64,000 nucleotides of DNA. It comes from Kosakonia oryzendophytica. Lineage in GTDB: Bacteria; Pseudomonadota; Gammaproteobacteria; Enterobacterales; Enterobacteriaceae. Positions 8,897 through 19,067 of the stretch are shown one piece after another. Position numbers and translations under genes: made by a program. The DNA is taken from the NCBI RefSeq assembly GCF_900094925.1, contig NZ_FMAY01000002.1:567131-631130 (forward strand), in the 5' to 3' direction. Every line of letters starts with the position of its first letter. Within the stretch, counting starts at the first letter, position 1. The notes under the pieces were generated by a model. The model was not told where the DNA came from. It made no database searches and was given only the letters and a program-made list of their open reading frames with translations.

Positions 8897-11428
8897 ATGG
8901 CGGGGAATGACCGCGAGCCAATTGGACGCAAAGGTAAACCAGCGCGTCCGGCAAAAGAGAAGATCAGTCGTCGTCGACTCCGGGAAGAGGAGTATGACGA
9001 GTACGAAGATGATGACGATGAGGATGAAGAACCGATGCCGAAAAAAGGAAGAGGCAAAGGCCGGAAGCCCCGGGGTAAACGCGGCTGGTTCTGGCTGCTG
9101 TTGAAAATCTTCATTGTCCTTGCCGTGCTGTGCGCCATTTATGGCGTCTATTTGGATCAAAAGATCCGCGCCCGTATCGACGGCAAAGTCTGGCAGTTGC
9201 CCGCAGCGGTCTATGGTCGCATGGTCAACCTTGAACCGGATATGGCGGTCAGTAAAAACGAGATGGTGAAACTGCTGGAAGCCACGCAGTACCGCCAGGT
9301 GACGAAGATGACGCGTCCCGGCGAGTTTACCGTGCAGGCGAAAAGCATTGAGATGATCCGCCGTCCGTTTGATTTCCCGGACAGTAAAGAAGGGCAGGTG
9401 CGTGCGCGTCTGACGTTTGATGGCGATCGTCTGGAAACCATCGAAAATATGGACAGCAACCGCCAGTTCGGTTTCTTCCGCCTCGATCCGCGTCTGATCA
9501 CCATGCTCTCGTCGCCAAACGGCGAGCAGCGTCTGTTTGTTCCGCGTAACGGATTCCCGGATCTGCTGGTGGATACCCTACTGGCAACGGAAGACCGCCA
9601 TTTTTACGAACACGATGGCATTAGCTTCTACTCCATTGGCCGTGCGGTACTGGCTAACCTGACGGCAGGCCGTACCGTGCAGGGGGCGAGTACGCTGACT
9701 CAGCAACTGGTGAAAAACCTGTTCCTCAGCAGCGAGCGTTCTTACTGGCGTAAAGCTAACGAAGCCTATATGGCGCTGATCATGGATGCCCGTTACAGCA
9801 AGGATCGCATCCTTGAGCTGTATATGAACGAGGTTTACCTGGGGCAGAGCGGCGATAACGAGATCCGCGGGTTCCCGCTGGCGAGCCTGTACTATTTTGG
9901 TCGTCCGGTGGAAGAGCTAAGTCTTGATCAGCAGGCGTTGCTGGTTGGGATGGTGAAAGGGGCCTCGGTCTACAACCCATGGCGCAATCCAAAACTGGCG
10001 CTGGAACGCCGAAATCTGGTGCTGCGCTTGCTGCAACAGCAGAACGTGATCGACCAGGAACTGTATGACATGCTGAGCGCCCGTCCACTGGGCGTGCAGC
10101 CGCGCGGTGGGGTGATTTCACCGCAGCCGGCGTTTATGCAGATGGTGCGTCAGGAGCTGCAGGCGAAGCTGGGCGACAAAGTGAAAGATCTCTCCGGCGT
10201 GAAGATCTTTACGACTTTTGATTCTGTGGCGCAGGATGCTGCCGAAAAAGCGGCGGTGGATGGCATTCCGGCGCTGATTAAACAGCGCAAATTGACCGAC
10301 CTTGAAACCGCGATGGTGGTGGTAGACCGCTTTACCGGCGAGGTGCGGGCGATGGTCGGTGGCGCGACACCGCAGTTTGCCGGTTATAACCGTGCGATGC
10401 AGGCGCGTCGATCGATTGGTTCACTGGCGAAACCGGCGACCTATCTGACCGCGTTAAGTCAGCCGAATCAATATCGCCTGAATACGTGGATCGCGGATGC
10501 GCCGATCTCACTGCGCCTGTCCAATGGCCAGGTGTGGGCACCGCAGAACGATGACCACCGTTTCAGTGGTCAGGTCATGCTGGTGGATGCGCTGACCCGT
10601 TCTATGAACGTGCCGACCGTTAACCTCGGGATGGCGATTGGTCTGCCGGCGGTGACGGATACCTGGGAAAAACTCGGTGCGCCGAAAGATCAGCTGACGG
10701 GAATGCCATCAATGCTGCTTGGGGCGCTGAACCTGACGCCGATTGAAGTGGCGCAGGCATTCCAGACGATCGCCAGCGGGGGGAACCGCGCACCGCTTTC
10801 CGCGCTGCGCTCGGTGATCGCTGAAGACGGCACCGTGCTCTATCAAAGCTTCCCGCAGGCCGAGCGTGCAGTACCAGCGCAGGCGGCGTATATGACGCTG
10901 TGGACCATGCAGCAGGTTGTGCAACGGGGTACGGGCCGTCAGCTTGGCGCGAAGTATCCGGGGCTGCACCTGGCGGGTAAAACCGGGACCACCAACAATA
11001 ACGTCGATACCTGGTTTGCCGGTATCGACGGGCGTGAAGTCACCATTACCTGGGTGGGGCGCGACAATAACCAGCCGACCAAATTGTATGGCGCCAGCGG
11101 CGCAATGGCGATTTATCAGCGTTACCTGGAAAACCAGTCGCCGATCCCGTTAGATCTGACGCCGCCGGAAGATATCACCACGATGGGCGTCGACGATATG
11201 GGTAACTTTGTCTGCGGCGGTGGCGGTACACGTCAGCTACCGGTCTGGACCACCAGCCCGGAAACGCTGTGTCAGCAGAACCAGATGCAGCCGCAGACGG
11301 GTAACCCGTTTGATTCGTCGACGCAGCCGCAACAGCAGCCACAACAACCACCACAGCAACAGCCGCAGCAGGAGCAGAAAAGCGATGGCGTAGCGGGGTG
11401 GATCAAAGAGATGTTTGGCGGCAACTAA
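8897..11428 (+). CDS. mrcB: Penicillin-binding protein 1B (bifunctional transglycosylase/transpeptidase)
   Basis: Polymerises lipid II into glycan strands and cross-links the peptides in the periplasm. The order is: a charged cytoplasmic N-terminus (acidic run near residues 32-45), one membrane segment near 65-87, a UB2H domain that binds the activator LpoB, the glycosyltransferase domain with [10 protein letters not shown] (catalytic Glu near 232), then the transpeptidase with SLAK (catalytic Ser near 509) and KTGTTNNN near 695. The 843-residue length is one below E. coli. The C-terminal tail is rich in glutamine and proline repeats and looks slightly longer in its PQQ part. The start ATG follows GGAGAG. 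Confidence 0.97.
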   Translation: MAGNDREPIGRKGKPARPAKEKISRRRLREEEYDEYEDDDDEDEEPMPKKGRGKGRKPRGKRGWFWLLLKIFIVLAVLCAIYGVYLDQKIRARIDGKVWQLPAAVYGRMVNLEPDMAVSKNEMVKLLEATQYRQVTKMTRPGEFTVQAKSIEMIRRPFDFPDSKEGQVRARLTFDGDRLETIENMDSNRQFGFFRLDPRLITMLSSPNGEQRLFVPRNGFPDLLVDTLLATEDRHFYEHDGISFYSIGRAVLANLTAGRTVQGASTLTQQLVKNLFLSSERSYWRKANEAYMALIMDARYSKDRILELYMNEVYLGQSGDNEIRGFPLASLYYFGRPVEELSLDQQALLVGMVKGASVYNPWRNPKLALERRNLVLRLLQQQNVIDQELYDMLSARPLGVQPRGGVISPQPAFMQMVRQELQAKLGDKVKDLSGVKIFTTFDSVAQDAAEKAAVDGIPALIKQRKLTDLETAMVVVDRFTGEVRAMVGGATPQFAGYNRAMQARRSIGSLAKPATYLTALSQPNQYRLNTWIADAPISLRLSNGQVWAPQNDDHRFSGQVMLVDALTRSMNVPTVNLGMAIGLPAVTDTWEKLGAPKDQLTGMPSMLLGALNLTPIEVAQAFQTIASGGNRAPLSALRSVIAEDGTVLYQSFPQAERAVPAQAAYMTLWTMQQVVQRGTGRQLGAKYPGLHLAGKTGTTNNNVDTWFAGIDGREVTITWVGRDNNQPTKLYGASGAMAIYQRYLENQSPIPLDLTPPEDITTMGVDDMGNFVCGGGGTRQLPVWTTSPETLCQQNQMQPQTGNPFDSSTQPQQQPQQPPQQQPQQEQKSDGVAGWIKEMFGGN

Positions 11429-11446
11429 GCCATGACAGTGCCATCA

Positions 11447-11479
11447 AACCCCTGGTCGAAGGCCGGGGGTTTTCTTTTT
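11447..11479 (+). terminator. Terminator after mrcB
   Basis: AACCCC (11447-11452) pairs with GGGGTT (11466-11471), and the inner TGG/CCG bases extend the stem to about 10 bp. A TTTCTTTTT run follows. It begins 18 bases after the mrcB stop. Confidence 0.85.
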
Positions 11480-11594
11480 CGTCGTCTAAAACATCCGGAT
11501 AACGCGATAGTAAATTCCTTTTAATAGCCCTTTAACTCCCCGTTTCTATCTGGTTATTTCTTCATCCTTTAAGCCCGTTCAGACGGCGCGTTGC

Positions 11595-11651
11595 TTGCTA
11601 TACAGGCAACCGTTCGCCTATTATGCTGCGGTCATAATAATAATTATCGTT
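11595..11651 (+). promoter_or_regulatory. fhuA promoter with Fur-type operator
   Basis: TTGCTA (11595-11600) and TATTAT (11619-11624) are separated by 18 bases and make a reasonable sigma-70 promoter. Just downstream, across the expected transcription start, lies an AT-rich 19-mer (11633-11651) that matches the Fur consensus at 13 of 19 positions, including two ATAAT half-repeats. Ferric-siderophore uptake operons of this kind are known to be repressed by Fur with iron, so the position is what one expects. The 260-base mrcB-fhuA gap otherwise holds only the mrcB terminator. Confidence 0.7.
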
Positions 11652-11688
11652 TACGTTATCATTCACTCATTGATCCAGAGAGAAAACA

Positions 11689-13863
11689 ATGGCGCGTCCC
11701 AATACTGCTCAGCCAGTCAACACCTCGCTGCGTAAAATCGCAGTGGTTGTAGCCACAGCGGTTAGCGGCATGTCTGTTTATGCACAGGCAGCAACGACCC
11801 AAAAAGAAGAGACCATCACCGTCACCACCGCTGCCCCGCAGGAGAGCGCATGGGGGCCGGCGGCGACGATCGCGGCGAAACACTCTGCGACCGCCACCAA
11901 AACGGATACGCCGCTGGAGAAAACCCCGCAGTCTGTTTCCGTGGTGACCAGCGAAGAGATGCAAATCCGCCAGCCTGCTTCAGTAAAAGAGGCGTTAGGC
12001 TATACACCCGGCGTTGTCGTGAGTAACCGCGGCGCGTCCAATACTTATGACTTTGTGAGTATCCGCGGGTTTACCTCTGTTGGCCTCAGCCAGAACAATT
12101 ATCTGGATGGATTGAAACTGCAGGGTAACTTCTACAACGACGCAGTCATCGATCCCTATATGCTAGAGCGTGTTGAACTGATGCGTGGGCCGACTTCTGT
12201 TCTCTATGGGAAGAGTAATCCGGGTGGCATTATTTCCATGGTTAGCAAACGTCCGACCACAGAACCGCTGCACGAAGTCCAGTTCAAGATGGGGACGGAT
12301 AATCTGTACCAGACAGGGTTTGATTTCAGTGATGCGCTGGATGATAACGGTGAATTTTCCTACCGTCTGACAGGTGTCGCCCGTTCTAACGATCAGCAGC
12401 AGGTTAATGCGAAGCAAAAACGTTATGCCATCGCGCCCTCTTTTACCTGGCGTCCTGACGATAAAACCCGTTTCACTTTCCTCTCTTACTTCCAGAATGA
12501 GCCACAAACTGGCTACTACGGATGGTTGCCGAAAGAAGGAACTGTTCAGCCGTTGCCGAACGGTAGCCATATTGGTACTGACTTCAATGAAGGTGCGAAG
12601 AACAACACTTATTCCCGTAACCAGAAAATGGTCGGTTATAGCGTTGAACATGGTTTCGATGACACCTTTACCCTGCGCCAGAACTTGCGCTTCTCTGAGA
12701 TGAAAACAGATCAGCAGAGCGTATACGGTACAGGTATTGCGGCCGATGGGCATACCCTCAATCGCGGCACTGTTGTCGATAATGAGCGTCTCCAGAACTT
12801 CAGCGTCGATACGCAGTTACAGAGTAAATTTTCCACGGGTGCAGTTGAACATACTCTGCTGACCGGCGTTGATTTCATGCGCATGCGTAACGATATCAAT
12901 GCGACATTTGGTAGTGCACCGTCTATCGACCTCTATAATCCTTATACACCGGAAGATTTCACTTTTGGTGATGCCGCGCCTTACCAATTGAACGAAACCA
13001 AACAGACCGGGATCTACGCCCAAAACCAGGCGGAGTGGGATAAGTGGGTCTTTACGCTGGGTGGCCGTTATGACTGGTCAAATCAGCAGACGACCGTACG
13101 TGCCGATGGGGGTTCTGTCGATCGCAATGACCACCAGTTCACCTGGCGTGGTGGTGTTAACTATCTCTTTGATAACGGTATTGCGCCCTATATCAGCTAC
13201 AGCCAGTCTTTCGAACCGAATGCATTCGATCTCTATAGCACGCCGCGTATGGCTTTTGCTCCTTCAAAAGGCGAGCAGTATGAAGCCGGTATTCGCTATG
13301 TACCGAAAGATATGCCGATCGTACTCAGTGGAGCGGTGTATCAGCTGACGAAGACCAATACGCTGACTACCGACCCGAATAATACGACGTTACAGGTTCC
13401 ATCAGGGGAAGTGCGTTCGCGTGGTGTGGAGCTGGAAGCGAAAGCAGCGTTGAATGCCAATATCAATGTGACCGCGTCTTATACCTATATCGATGCTGAA
13501 TACACCAAAGATACCAATCTGAAGGGTAATCATGTCGAGCAGGTGCCGCGCAACATGGGATCCCTGTGGGGCGATTACACCTTCCATTCTGGCGTATTGT
13601 CTGGCCTGACGCTGGGCACTGGAGGACGCTTCATCGGTTCAAGTTACGGCGCACCGGATAACGCATTCAAAGTGGGCAGTGCGACGGTGATGGATGCTGT
13701 TATCAAGTATGACCTGGCTCGTCTGGGTATGGCGGGTTCTAGTGTTGCTTTGAACGTAAACAATCTGCTTGATCGCGATTATGTTTCCAGCTGCTTCCAG
13801 GCCTATGGCTGTTTCTGGGGCGCAGAGCGTCAGGTAGTGGCGACAGCAACCTTCCGCTTCTAA
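11689..13863 (+). CDS. fhuA: TonB-dependent ferrichrome outer-membrane receptor
   Basis: Imports ferrichrome-type siderophores through a plugged 22-strand barrel, driven by TonB. A signal peptide ends at YAQA (residue 34) and a TonB box (ETITV) follows near 41-45. Then come the plug domain with RGFTS and MRGPTSVLYG, and the barrel ending in a C-terminal phenylalanine. The length is 724, against 747 in E. coli. Most of the difference is in outer loops: the region after QSVYG (about 12730-12800) is some 17 residues shorter and lacks the two loop-4 cysteines, while the C-terminal cysteine pair (SSCFQAYGC) is kept. First gene of fhuACDB. E. coli FhuA is also a receptor for phages T1, T5 and phi80 and for colicin M; the altered loop makes that doubtful here. 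Confidence 0.95.
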   Translation: MARPNTAQPVNTSLRKIAVVVATAVSGMSVYAQAATTQKEETITVTTAAPQESAWGPAATIAAKHSATATKTDTPLEKTPQSVSVVTSEEMQIRQPASVKEALGYTPGVVVSNRGASNTYDFVSIRGFTSVGLSQNNYLDGLKLQGNFYNDAVIDPYMLERVELMRGPTSVLYGKSNPGGIISMVSKRPTTEPLHEVQFKMGTDNLYQTGFDFSDALDDNGEFSYRLTGVARSNDQQQVNAKQKRYAIAPSFTWRPDDKTRFTFLSYFQNEPQTGYYGWLPKEGTVQPLPNGSHIGTDFNEGAKNNTYSRNQKMVGYSVEHGFDDTFTLRQNLRFSEMKTDQQSVYGTGIAADGHTLNRGTVVDNERLQNFSVDTQLQSKFSTGAVEHTLLTGVDFMRMRNDINATFGSAPSIDLYNPYTPEDFTFGDAAPYQLNETKQTGIYAQNQAEWDKWVFTLGGRYDWSNQQTTVRADGGSVDRNDHQFTWRGGVNYLFDNGIAPYISYSQSFEPNAFDLYSTPRMAFAPSKGEQYEAGIRYVPKDMPIVLSGAVYQLTKTNTLTTDPNNTTLQVPSGEVRSRGVELEAKAALNANINVTASYTYIDAEYTKDTNLKGNHVEQVPRNMGSLWGDYTFHSGVLSGLTLGTGGRFIGSSYGAPDNAFKVGSATVMDAVIKYDLARLGMAGSSVALNVNNLLDRDYVSSCFQAYGCFWGAERQVVATATFRF

Positions 13864-13910
13864 TCTCTCTTCGGGCACGGTTCGCCGTGCCCTTTGACAA
13901 GTTGGCTACT

Positions 13911-14708
13911 ATGCAGGAAAAGAACACGCTTCCCGACACGACATTTCAACTGAACGGAGTGAGCTTTAGCGTACCCGGTCGTACGCTGCTCCACCCGTTA
14001 TCTTTGCGTTTCCCCCCCGGAAAAGTCACCGGGTTGATTGGTCATAACGGTTCCGGCAAATCCACGCTGCTCAAAATGTTGGGCCGTCATCAGCCACCTT
14101 CCGGCGGCGATATTCTGCTGGATGAGCAGCCGTTGGCGAGCTGGAACAGTAAAGCCTTTGCCCGCAAGGTGGCGTATCTTCCTCAGCAACTGCCGCAGGC
14201 GGAAGGGATGACTGTACGTGAGCTGGTGGCGATTGGTCGTTATCCGTGGCACGGTGCGTTGGGGCGTTTTGGTATTGCTGATCGGGAAAAAGTTGAAGAA
14301 GCGATAGCGTTGGTTGGGTTGAAACCGTTGGCGCATCGCCTGGTGGACAGCCTTTCCGGTGGTGAACGTCAGCGCGCGTGGATTGCAATGCTGGTGGCGC
14401 AGGATAGCCGTTGCCTGCTGCTTGATGAGCCGACTTCCGCGCTGGACATCGCGCACCAGGTTGATGTGTTGGCGCTGGTGCATCGTCTTAGTCAGCAGCG
14501 TGGGTTAACGGTGATTGCCGTTCTGCACGACATTAATATGGCGGCGCGATACTGCGATTATCTGGTGGCACTGCGCGGCGGTGAAATGATCGCGGAAGGG
14601 ATACCGGATGACTTAATGCGCGCCGACACGCTTGAACACATTTATGGCATCCCGATGGGCATCCTGCCGCACCCTTCCGGCGCCGCACCGGTGAGTTTTG
14701 TCTACTAA
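13911..14708 (+). CDS. fhuC: Ferric hydroxamate ABC transporter, ATPase subunit
   Basis: Powers inner-membrane import of ferric hydroxamates with FhuB and FhuD. Walker A GHNGSGKST lies near residues 44-52, the signature LSGGERQR near 147, and Walker B LLLDEPTSALD near 165, with the H-loop in VLHDINMA. The start was placed at MQEKNT (ATG 13911), giving 265 residues as in E. coli; the upstream GTG would add eight residues not seen in the family. It lies 47 bases after fhuA. Its stop TAA shares one base with the fhuD start (TAATG), so the two are translationally coupled. Confidence 0.97.
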   Translation: MQEKNTLPDTTFQLNGVSFSVPGRTLLHPLSLRFPPGKVTGLIGHNGSGKSTLLKMLGRHQPPSGGDILLDEQPLASWNSKAFARKVAYLPQQLPQAEGMTVRELVAIGRYPWHGALGRFGIADREKVEEAIALVGLKPLAHRLVDSLSGGERQRAWIAMLVAQDSRCLLLDEPTSALDIAHQVDVLALVHRLSQQRGLTVIAVLHDINMAARYCDYLVALRGGEMIAEGIPDDLMRADTLEHIYGIPMGILPHPSGAAPVSFVY

Positions 14709-15598
14709 TGGCCCAATTACCTCAGATTAGCCGTCGCCGCCTGCTGACGGCGATGGCGCTCTCTCCCTTACTGTGGAACATGCGCAACGCGCAGGCGGCG
14801 TCTGTCGACCCGCACCGTATCGTTGCCCTCGAATGGCTACCCGTTGAGTTACTGCTGGCGCTCGGCGTTGCGCCCTATGGCGTGGCAGATGTGCATAATT
14901 ACAACGTGTGGGTTAACGAACCCGCACTGCCTGACGCGGTGATCGATATCGGGCTGCGGACAGAGCCTAATCTCGAACTGCTGACGCAGATGAAGCCCTC
15001 TTATCTTGTCTGGTCCGCAGGCTATGGCCCGTCAGAAACCAAGCTGGCGCGTATTGCCCCAGGGCGTGGTTTCACCTTCAGCGATGGTAAAAAACCGCTC
15101 ACGATGGCGCGCCACTCCCTTAACGAGATGGCGCAGTTGCTGAACAGGGAAGCGGCTGCGAAAACACATCTGGATGCGTTTGATGCGTTGATCGACGGGA
15201 CAAAACCGCATTTCGCCCGCCGTGGCAACCGCCCGTTGCTGATGATCACGCTGCTGGATCCCCGCCATGTACTGGCGTTTGGTCCGAACTGCCTGTTCCA
15301 GGAAGTGCTTGATAGTCTGGGAATTCGTAATGCCTGGCATGGTGAAACCAGCTTCTGGGGCAGTGTGGCAGTGGGTATCGACAGGCTGGCGGAATACAAC
15401 GATGTGGATGTGCTCTGTTTCGATCACGGCAATGACCAGGATATGCGCAAGCTGATGGCGACGCCGCTCTGGCAGGCGATGCCTTTTGTGCGTTCCGGAC
15501 GTTTCCAGCGCGTGCCGGCTGTCTGGTTTTATGGTGCGACGCTGTCAGCGATGCACTTTACTCGTGTGCTGGATAACGCGCTGGGAGGGAAGGCATGA
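14708..15598 (+). CDS. fhuD: Periplasmic ferric hydroxamate-binding protein
   Basis: Carries ferrichrome, aerobactin or coprogen from FhuA to the FhuB-FhuC permease. It has the two-lobed class III substrate-binding fold of the BtuF/FhuD type, with RIVALEWLPVELLLALG at the start of the mature domain. The N-terminus reads SRRRLLTAMALSPL, a twin-arginine signal, followed by a likely cleavage after AQA (about residue 30). The length is 296, as in E. coli. It overlaps fhuC by one base, and its stop TGA overlaps the fhuB ATG (ATGA). Confidence 0.96.
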   Translation: MAQLPQISRRRLLTAMALSPLLWNMRNAQAASVDPHRIVALEWLPVELLLALGVAPYGVADVHNYNVWVNEPALPDAVIDIGLRTEPNLELLTQMKPSYLVWSAGYGPSETKLARIAPGRGFTFSDGKKPLTMARHSLNEMAQLLNREAAAKTHLDAFDALIDGTKPHFARRGNRPLLMITLLDPRHVLAFGPNCLFQEVLDSLGIRNAWHGETSFWGSVAVGIDRLAEYNDVDVLCFDHGNDQDMRKLMATPLWQAMPFVRSGRFQRVPAVWFYGATLSAMHFTRVLDNALGGKA

Positions 15599-17577
15599 GT
15601 CGTCGTCTCTCCCTTTTCCCGATACTGCTACTGGCGCTGTTATTTGCTATCGCCGCAGGGCTGAGTTGGTCCAATTTAAACATTGCGTTGCCGCGAGCGC
15701 AGTGGGGTGAGGCGCTGCGTGCGCCAGACATAGACCGTATCGATCAAATGCTGTTCCACTACAGCTTGCTGCCAAGGCTGGTAATTTCCCTGCTGGTGGG
15801 GGCGGGTCTTGGGCTGGTGGGCGTGTTGTTCCAGCAAGTATTGCGCAACCCGTTGGCGGAACCGACCACACTTGGCGTGGCGACCGGCGCTCAACTGGGG
15901 ATCACCGTCACCACACTGTGGGCGATACCGGGCGTGCTGGCTTCGCAGTTTGCTGCACTGGTGGGTGCGTGCGCTGTGGGCGCGCTGGTGTTTGGCGTGG
16001 CCTGGGGCAAACGGTTATCGCCGGTGACACTGATCCTTGCCGGGCTGGTGGTGAGTCTTTATTGCGGAGCAATCAACCAGTTGCTGGCGCTGTTTCATCA
16101 CGATCAGCTGCAAAGCATGTTCTTATGGAGCACCGGTACGCTGACTCAGACCGACTGGAGCGTGGTGCAGCGTCTGTGGCCACAACTGGCGGGCTGCGGT
16201 CTATTAACGTTGTTGCTGCTGCGTCCGCTGACCCTGATGGGGCTGGATGATGGTGTCGCACGTAACCTCGGACTGGCCTTGTCGCTGGCCCGGCTGGCGG
16301 CGCTGACGCTGGCGATCGCCCTGAGTGCCTTACTGGTGAATGCGGTGGGGATTATTGGTTTTATCGGCCTGTTTGCGCCGCTGTTGGCAAAAATGCTCGG
16401 CGCTCGCCGTTTACTGGCGCGACTGGTGTTGTCGCCGTTTATTGGCGCGCTCATCTTGTGGCTTTCCGATCAACTGGTCTGGTTGCTGACCCGGGTATGG
16501 ATGGAGATCTCCACCGGCTCCGTGACCGCGTTGATTGGCGCACCGTTGCTGCTGTGGCTGTTGCCGCGCCTGCGCAGCATGAGCGCACCCGCGATGAACG
16601 CCGGGGATAACGTTCCCGCTGAGCGTCAGCACGTGCCGGGGTTTGCCTTCGGGGGGCTGGTGTTGCTGTTGCTGGTGATGTGGGGGGCGCTGGCATTCGG
16701 TCGGGATGCGCAAGGCTGGCACTGGGCCAGTGGTGCGTTACTGAATGATCTTCTGGAGTGGCGCTGGCCGCGCATCATCGCGGCACTCACTGCTGGCATC
16801 ATGCTGGCTGTTGCGGGTTGCATTATTCAGCGCCTGACCGTTAACCCGATGGCCAGTCCGGAAGTGCTGGGGATCAGCTCCGGTGCGGCGTTTGGCGTGG
16901 TGCTGATGCTCTTTTTCGTGCCGGGGAACGCCTTTGGCTGGCTGATGCCCGCCGGGAGTCTTGGTGCCGCGGCGACGCTACTGATTATCATGATTTCTGC
17001 CGGGCGCGGCGGGTTTTCACCGCACCGCATGTTACTGGCCGGTATGGCGTTAAGCACGGCGTTTACCATGCTGCTGATGATGATGCAGGCCAGCGGCGAC
17101 CCGCGAATGACGGCGATCCTGACGTGGATTTCCGGTTCAACCTATAACGCCTCCGGTGAGCAGGTATGGCGCACCAGTGCGATGATGGTGGTGTTGCTGG
17201 CGTTGACGCCGCTGTGCCGTCGCTGGCTGATGATTTTACCGCTGGGGGGAAATACCGCTCGGGCAGTGGGAATGGCGCTGACATCATCGCGTGTTGCGCT
17301 ACTGCTGCTGGCTGCGGCCTTAACGGCCACGGCGACGATGACCATTGGCCCGCTGAGCTTTGTCGGGCTGATGGCGCCGCATATTGCACGGATGATGGGT
17401 TTTCGCCGCACGATGCCGCATATGCTGATTTCAGCACTGGTGGGGGGCATGTTGCTGGTCTTTGCCGACTGGTGCGGGCGGATGATGTTATTTCCGTATC
17501 AGATCCCGGCAGGGTTGCTGTCGACCTTCATTGGCGCGCCGTACTTTATCTATTTGTTGAGAAAGCAGAGCCGTTAA
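15595..17577 (+). CDS. fhuB: Ferric hydroxamate ABC transporter, fused permease
   Basis: Inner-membrane permease made of two homologous FecCD-type halves joined in one chain of 660 residues, which is the E. coli length; about 20 membrane segments are expected. Both halves show the conserved coupling-loop pattern: RNPLAEPTTLGVATGAQLG near residue 84 and VNPMASPEVLGISSGAAFG near 415. The halves would otherwise be two subunits, as in BtuC. Last gene of fhuACDB, overlapping fhuD by four bases. Directly after its stop lies a hairpin shared with the convergent hemL. Confidence 0.97.
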   Translation: MSRRLSLFPILLLALLFAIAAGLSWSNLNIALPRAQWGEALRAPDIDRIDQMLFHYSLLPRLVISLLVGAGLGLVGVLFQQVLRNPLAEPTTLGVATGAQLGITVTTLWAIPGVLASQFAALVGACAVGALVFGVAWGKRLSPVTLILAGLVVSLYCGAINQLLALFHHDQLQSMFLWSTGTLTQTDWSVVQRLWPQLAGCGLLTLLLLRPLTLMGLDDGVARNLGLALSLARLAALTLAIALSALLVNAVGIIGFIGLFAPLLAKMLGARRLLARLVLSPFIGALILWLSDQLVWLLTRVWMEISTGSVTALIGAPLLLWLLPRLRSMSAPAMNAGDNVPAERQHVPGFAFGGLVLLLLVMWGALAFGRDAQGWHWASGALLNDLLEWRWPRIIAALTAGIMLAVAGCIIQRLTVNPMASPEVLGISSGAAFGVVLMLFFVPGNAFGWLMPAGSLGAAATLLIIMISAGRGGFSPHRMLLAGMALSTAFTMLLMMMQASGDPRMTAILTWISGSTYNASGEQVWRTSAMMVVLLALTPLCRRWLMILPLGGNTARAVGMALTSSRVALLLLAAALTATATMTIGPLSFVGLMAPHIARMMGFRRTMPHMLISALVGGMLLVFADWCGRMMLFPYQIPAGLLSTFIGAPYFIYLLRKQSR

Positions 17578-17582
17578 TATTC

Positions 17583-17607
17583 CCCCTCTCCCTGGTGGGG
17601 AGAGGGG
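17583..17607. terminator. GA-rich hairpin between convergent fhuB and hemL
   Basis: CCCCTCTCCC (17583-17592) pairs with GGGAGAGGGG (17598-17607) around a 5-base loop: a 10-bp stem that ends eight bases before the hemL stop. There is no strong T run on either side, so termination is uncertain. The same core recurs at 28134-28156 and, diverged, at 26287-26314. Confidence 0.6.
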
Positions 17608-17615
17608 AAAGAACA

Positions 17616-18896
17616 TCAGAGTTTCGCGAATACGCGGCGAGCGGCATCGATAGTATTGTCGATATCTTCTTCGCTGTGTGCGACAGACATGAAGCCCGCT
17701 TCAAACGCAGACGGCGCAAGGTAAACGCCTTCTTCCAGCATCAGATGGAAGAACCGTTTGAAACGTTCAACATCGCATTTCACTACATCCTGATAGCAGG
17801 TCACGCTTTGCGCATCGGTAAAGAACAGGCCGAACATACCGCCGACATGGTTCACAACCAGTGGGATGCCTGCCTGCTGAGCGGCATCAAGCAGACCATT
17901 GGCCAGTTGGGTGGTCAGTTCGGTCAGGGTAGTGTGGATGCCAGGCTGAGCCACTTCGGTTAAACAGGCGTAGCCCGCCGCCATCGCAATCGGGTTACCG
18001 GACAGTGTTCCCGCCTGATAAACCGGGCCGGTGGGTGCCAGTGCATCCATCACCTCGCGGCGACCGCCAAATGCGCCGACTGGCATGCCGCCACCGATGA
18101 TTTTGCCAAGGCAGGTCAGGTCCGGTGTCACATCGTAGTACGCTTGCGCCCCGGCCAGCGCCACACGGAAACCGGTCATCACTTCATCGATGATCAGCAG
18201 TGCGCCAAATTCATCACACAGCGCACGCAGGCCTGGCAGGAATTCCGGCTGTGGCGGAATGCAGTTCATATTGCCTGCCACTGGCTCAACTATAATGCAG
18301 GCGATATCCTGCGGATATTGTTCAAAGGCTGCGCGCACGGAAGCGAGATCGTTGTAGGTGCAGGTGAGGGTATGTTTGGCGAAATCCGCCGGAACGCCAG
18401 GTGAGTTCGGCTGGCCCAGCGTCAACGCGCCGGATCCCGCTTTTACCAGCAGGCAATCCGCGTGCCCGTGGTAGCAGCCTTCGAATTTGATGATTTTATC
18501 GCGACCGGTAAAGCCGCGCGCCAGGCGAATCGCACTCATAGTCGCTTCCGTCCCGGAGTTCACCATGCGCACCATATCCATCGTTGGCACCAGTTCCGTT
18601 ACCAGTTCCGCCATTTTGACTTCCATTTCAGTCGGTGCGCCAAAGCTCAGCCCGCGGCTGGCGGCGTCGATTACCGCATTGCGAATGGCCGGATGGTTGT
18701 GCCCCAGCACCATTGGCCCCCAGGAGCCGACATAATCGATATAGGCTTTGCCATCGACATCGTATAAATAAGCGCCGTCAGCACGCTCGATAAACAGCGG
18801 CGTACCACCCACGCCGGTAAAGGCGCGAACCGGTGAGTTGACTCCGCCCGGGATCAATTCACGCGCTGCGTTATAGAGGTTTTCAGACTTACTCAT
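17616..18896 (-). CDS. hemL: Glutamate-1-semialdehyde 2,1-aminomutase
   Basis: Moves the amino group of glutamate-1-semialdehyde to give 5-aminolevulinate, the first dedicated haem precursor in the C5 pathway. It is a PLP enzyme of the class III aminotransferase fold: [10 protein letters not shown] is followed by the PLP lysine in [12 protein letters not shown] (near residue 265), and [16 protein letters not shown] lies near 120. The length is 426, as in E. coli. The start ATG (MSKSENLY) follows AGGAATG; an upstream frame extension of ten residues was rejected. It is convergent with fhuB and divergent from clcA. Confidence 0.97.
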   Translation of the reverse strand: MSKSENLYNAARELIPGGVNSPVRAFTGVGGTPLFIERADGAYLYDVDGKAYIDYVGSWGPMVLGHNHPAIRNAVIDAASRGLSFGAPTEMEVKMAELVTELVPTMDMVRMVNSGTEATMSAIRLARGFTGRDKIIKFEGCYHGHADCLLVKAGSGALTLGQPNSPGVPADFAKHTLTCTYNDLASVRAAFEQYPQDIACIIVEPVAGNMNCIPPQPEFLPGLRALCDEFGALLIIDEVMTGFRVALAGAQAYYDVTPDLTCLGKIIGGGMPVGAFGGRREVMDALAPTGPVYQAGTLSGNPIAMAAGYACLTEVAQPGIHTTLTELTTQLANGLLDAAQQAGIPLVVNHVGGMFGLFFTDAQSVTCYQDVVKCDVERFKRFFHLMLEEGVYLAPSAFEAGFMSVAHSEEDIDNTIDAARRVFAKL

Positions 18897-19067
18897 GTTT
18901 TCATTCCTGGTTGGTGGAAAAATCAATGCCCGTCATTCTATGTGATTACGGGAAGGTTATGCACGCCCTGGCCGGTGGAATGACATATTTTGCAGGGATT
19001 TTAGCCGCGACGCGGGAACCCCGGTTCGTTACAATGCCCGCTGTATTTGTCTTATCTTTTCTCATCT

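Noticed and set aside
9000-9035. Run of GA-rich triplets near the start of mrcB
   Set aside because: It codes for the known acidic, disordered cytoplasmic segment of PBP1B, not a separate repeat element.
12163-12753. A 196-residue frame opposite fhuA
   Set aside because: No ribosome-binding site or family features; it lies wholly within the barrel-coding part of fhuA.
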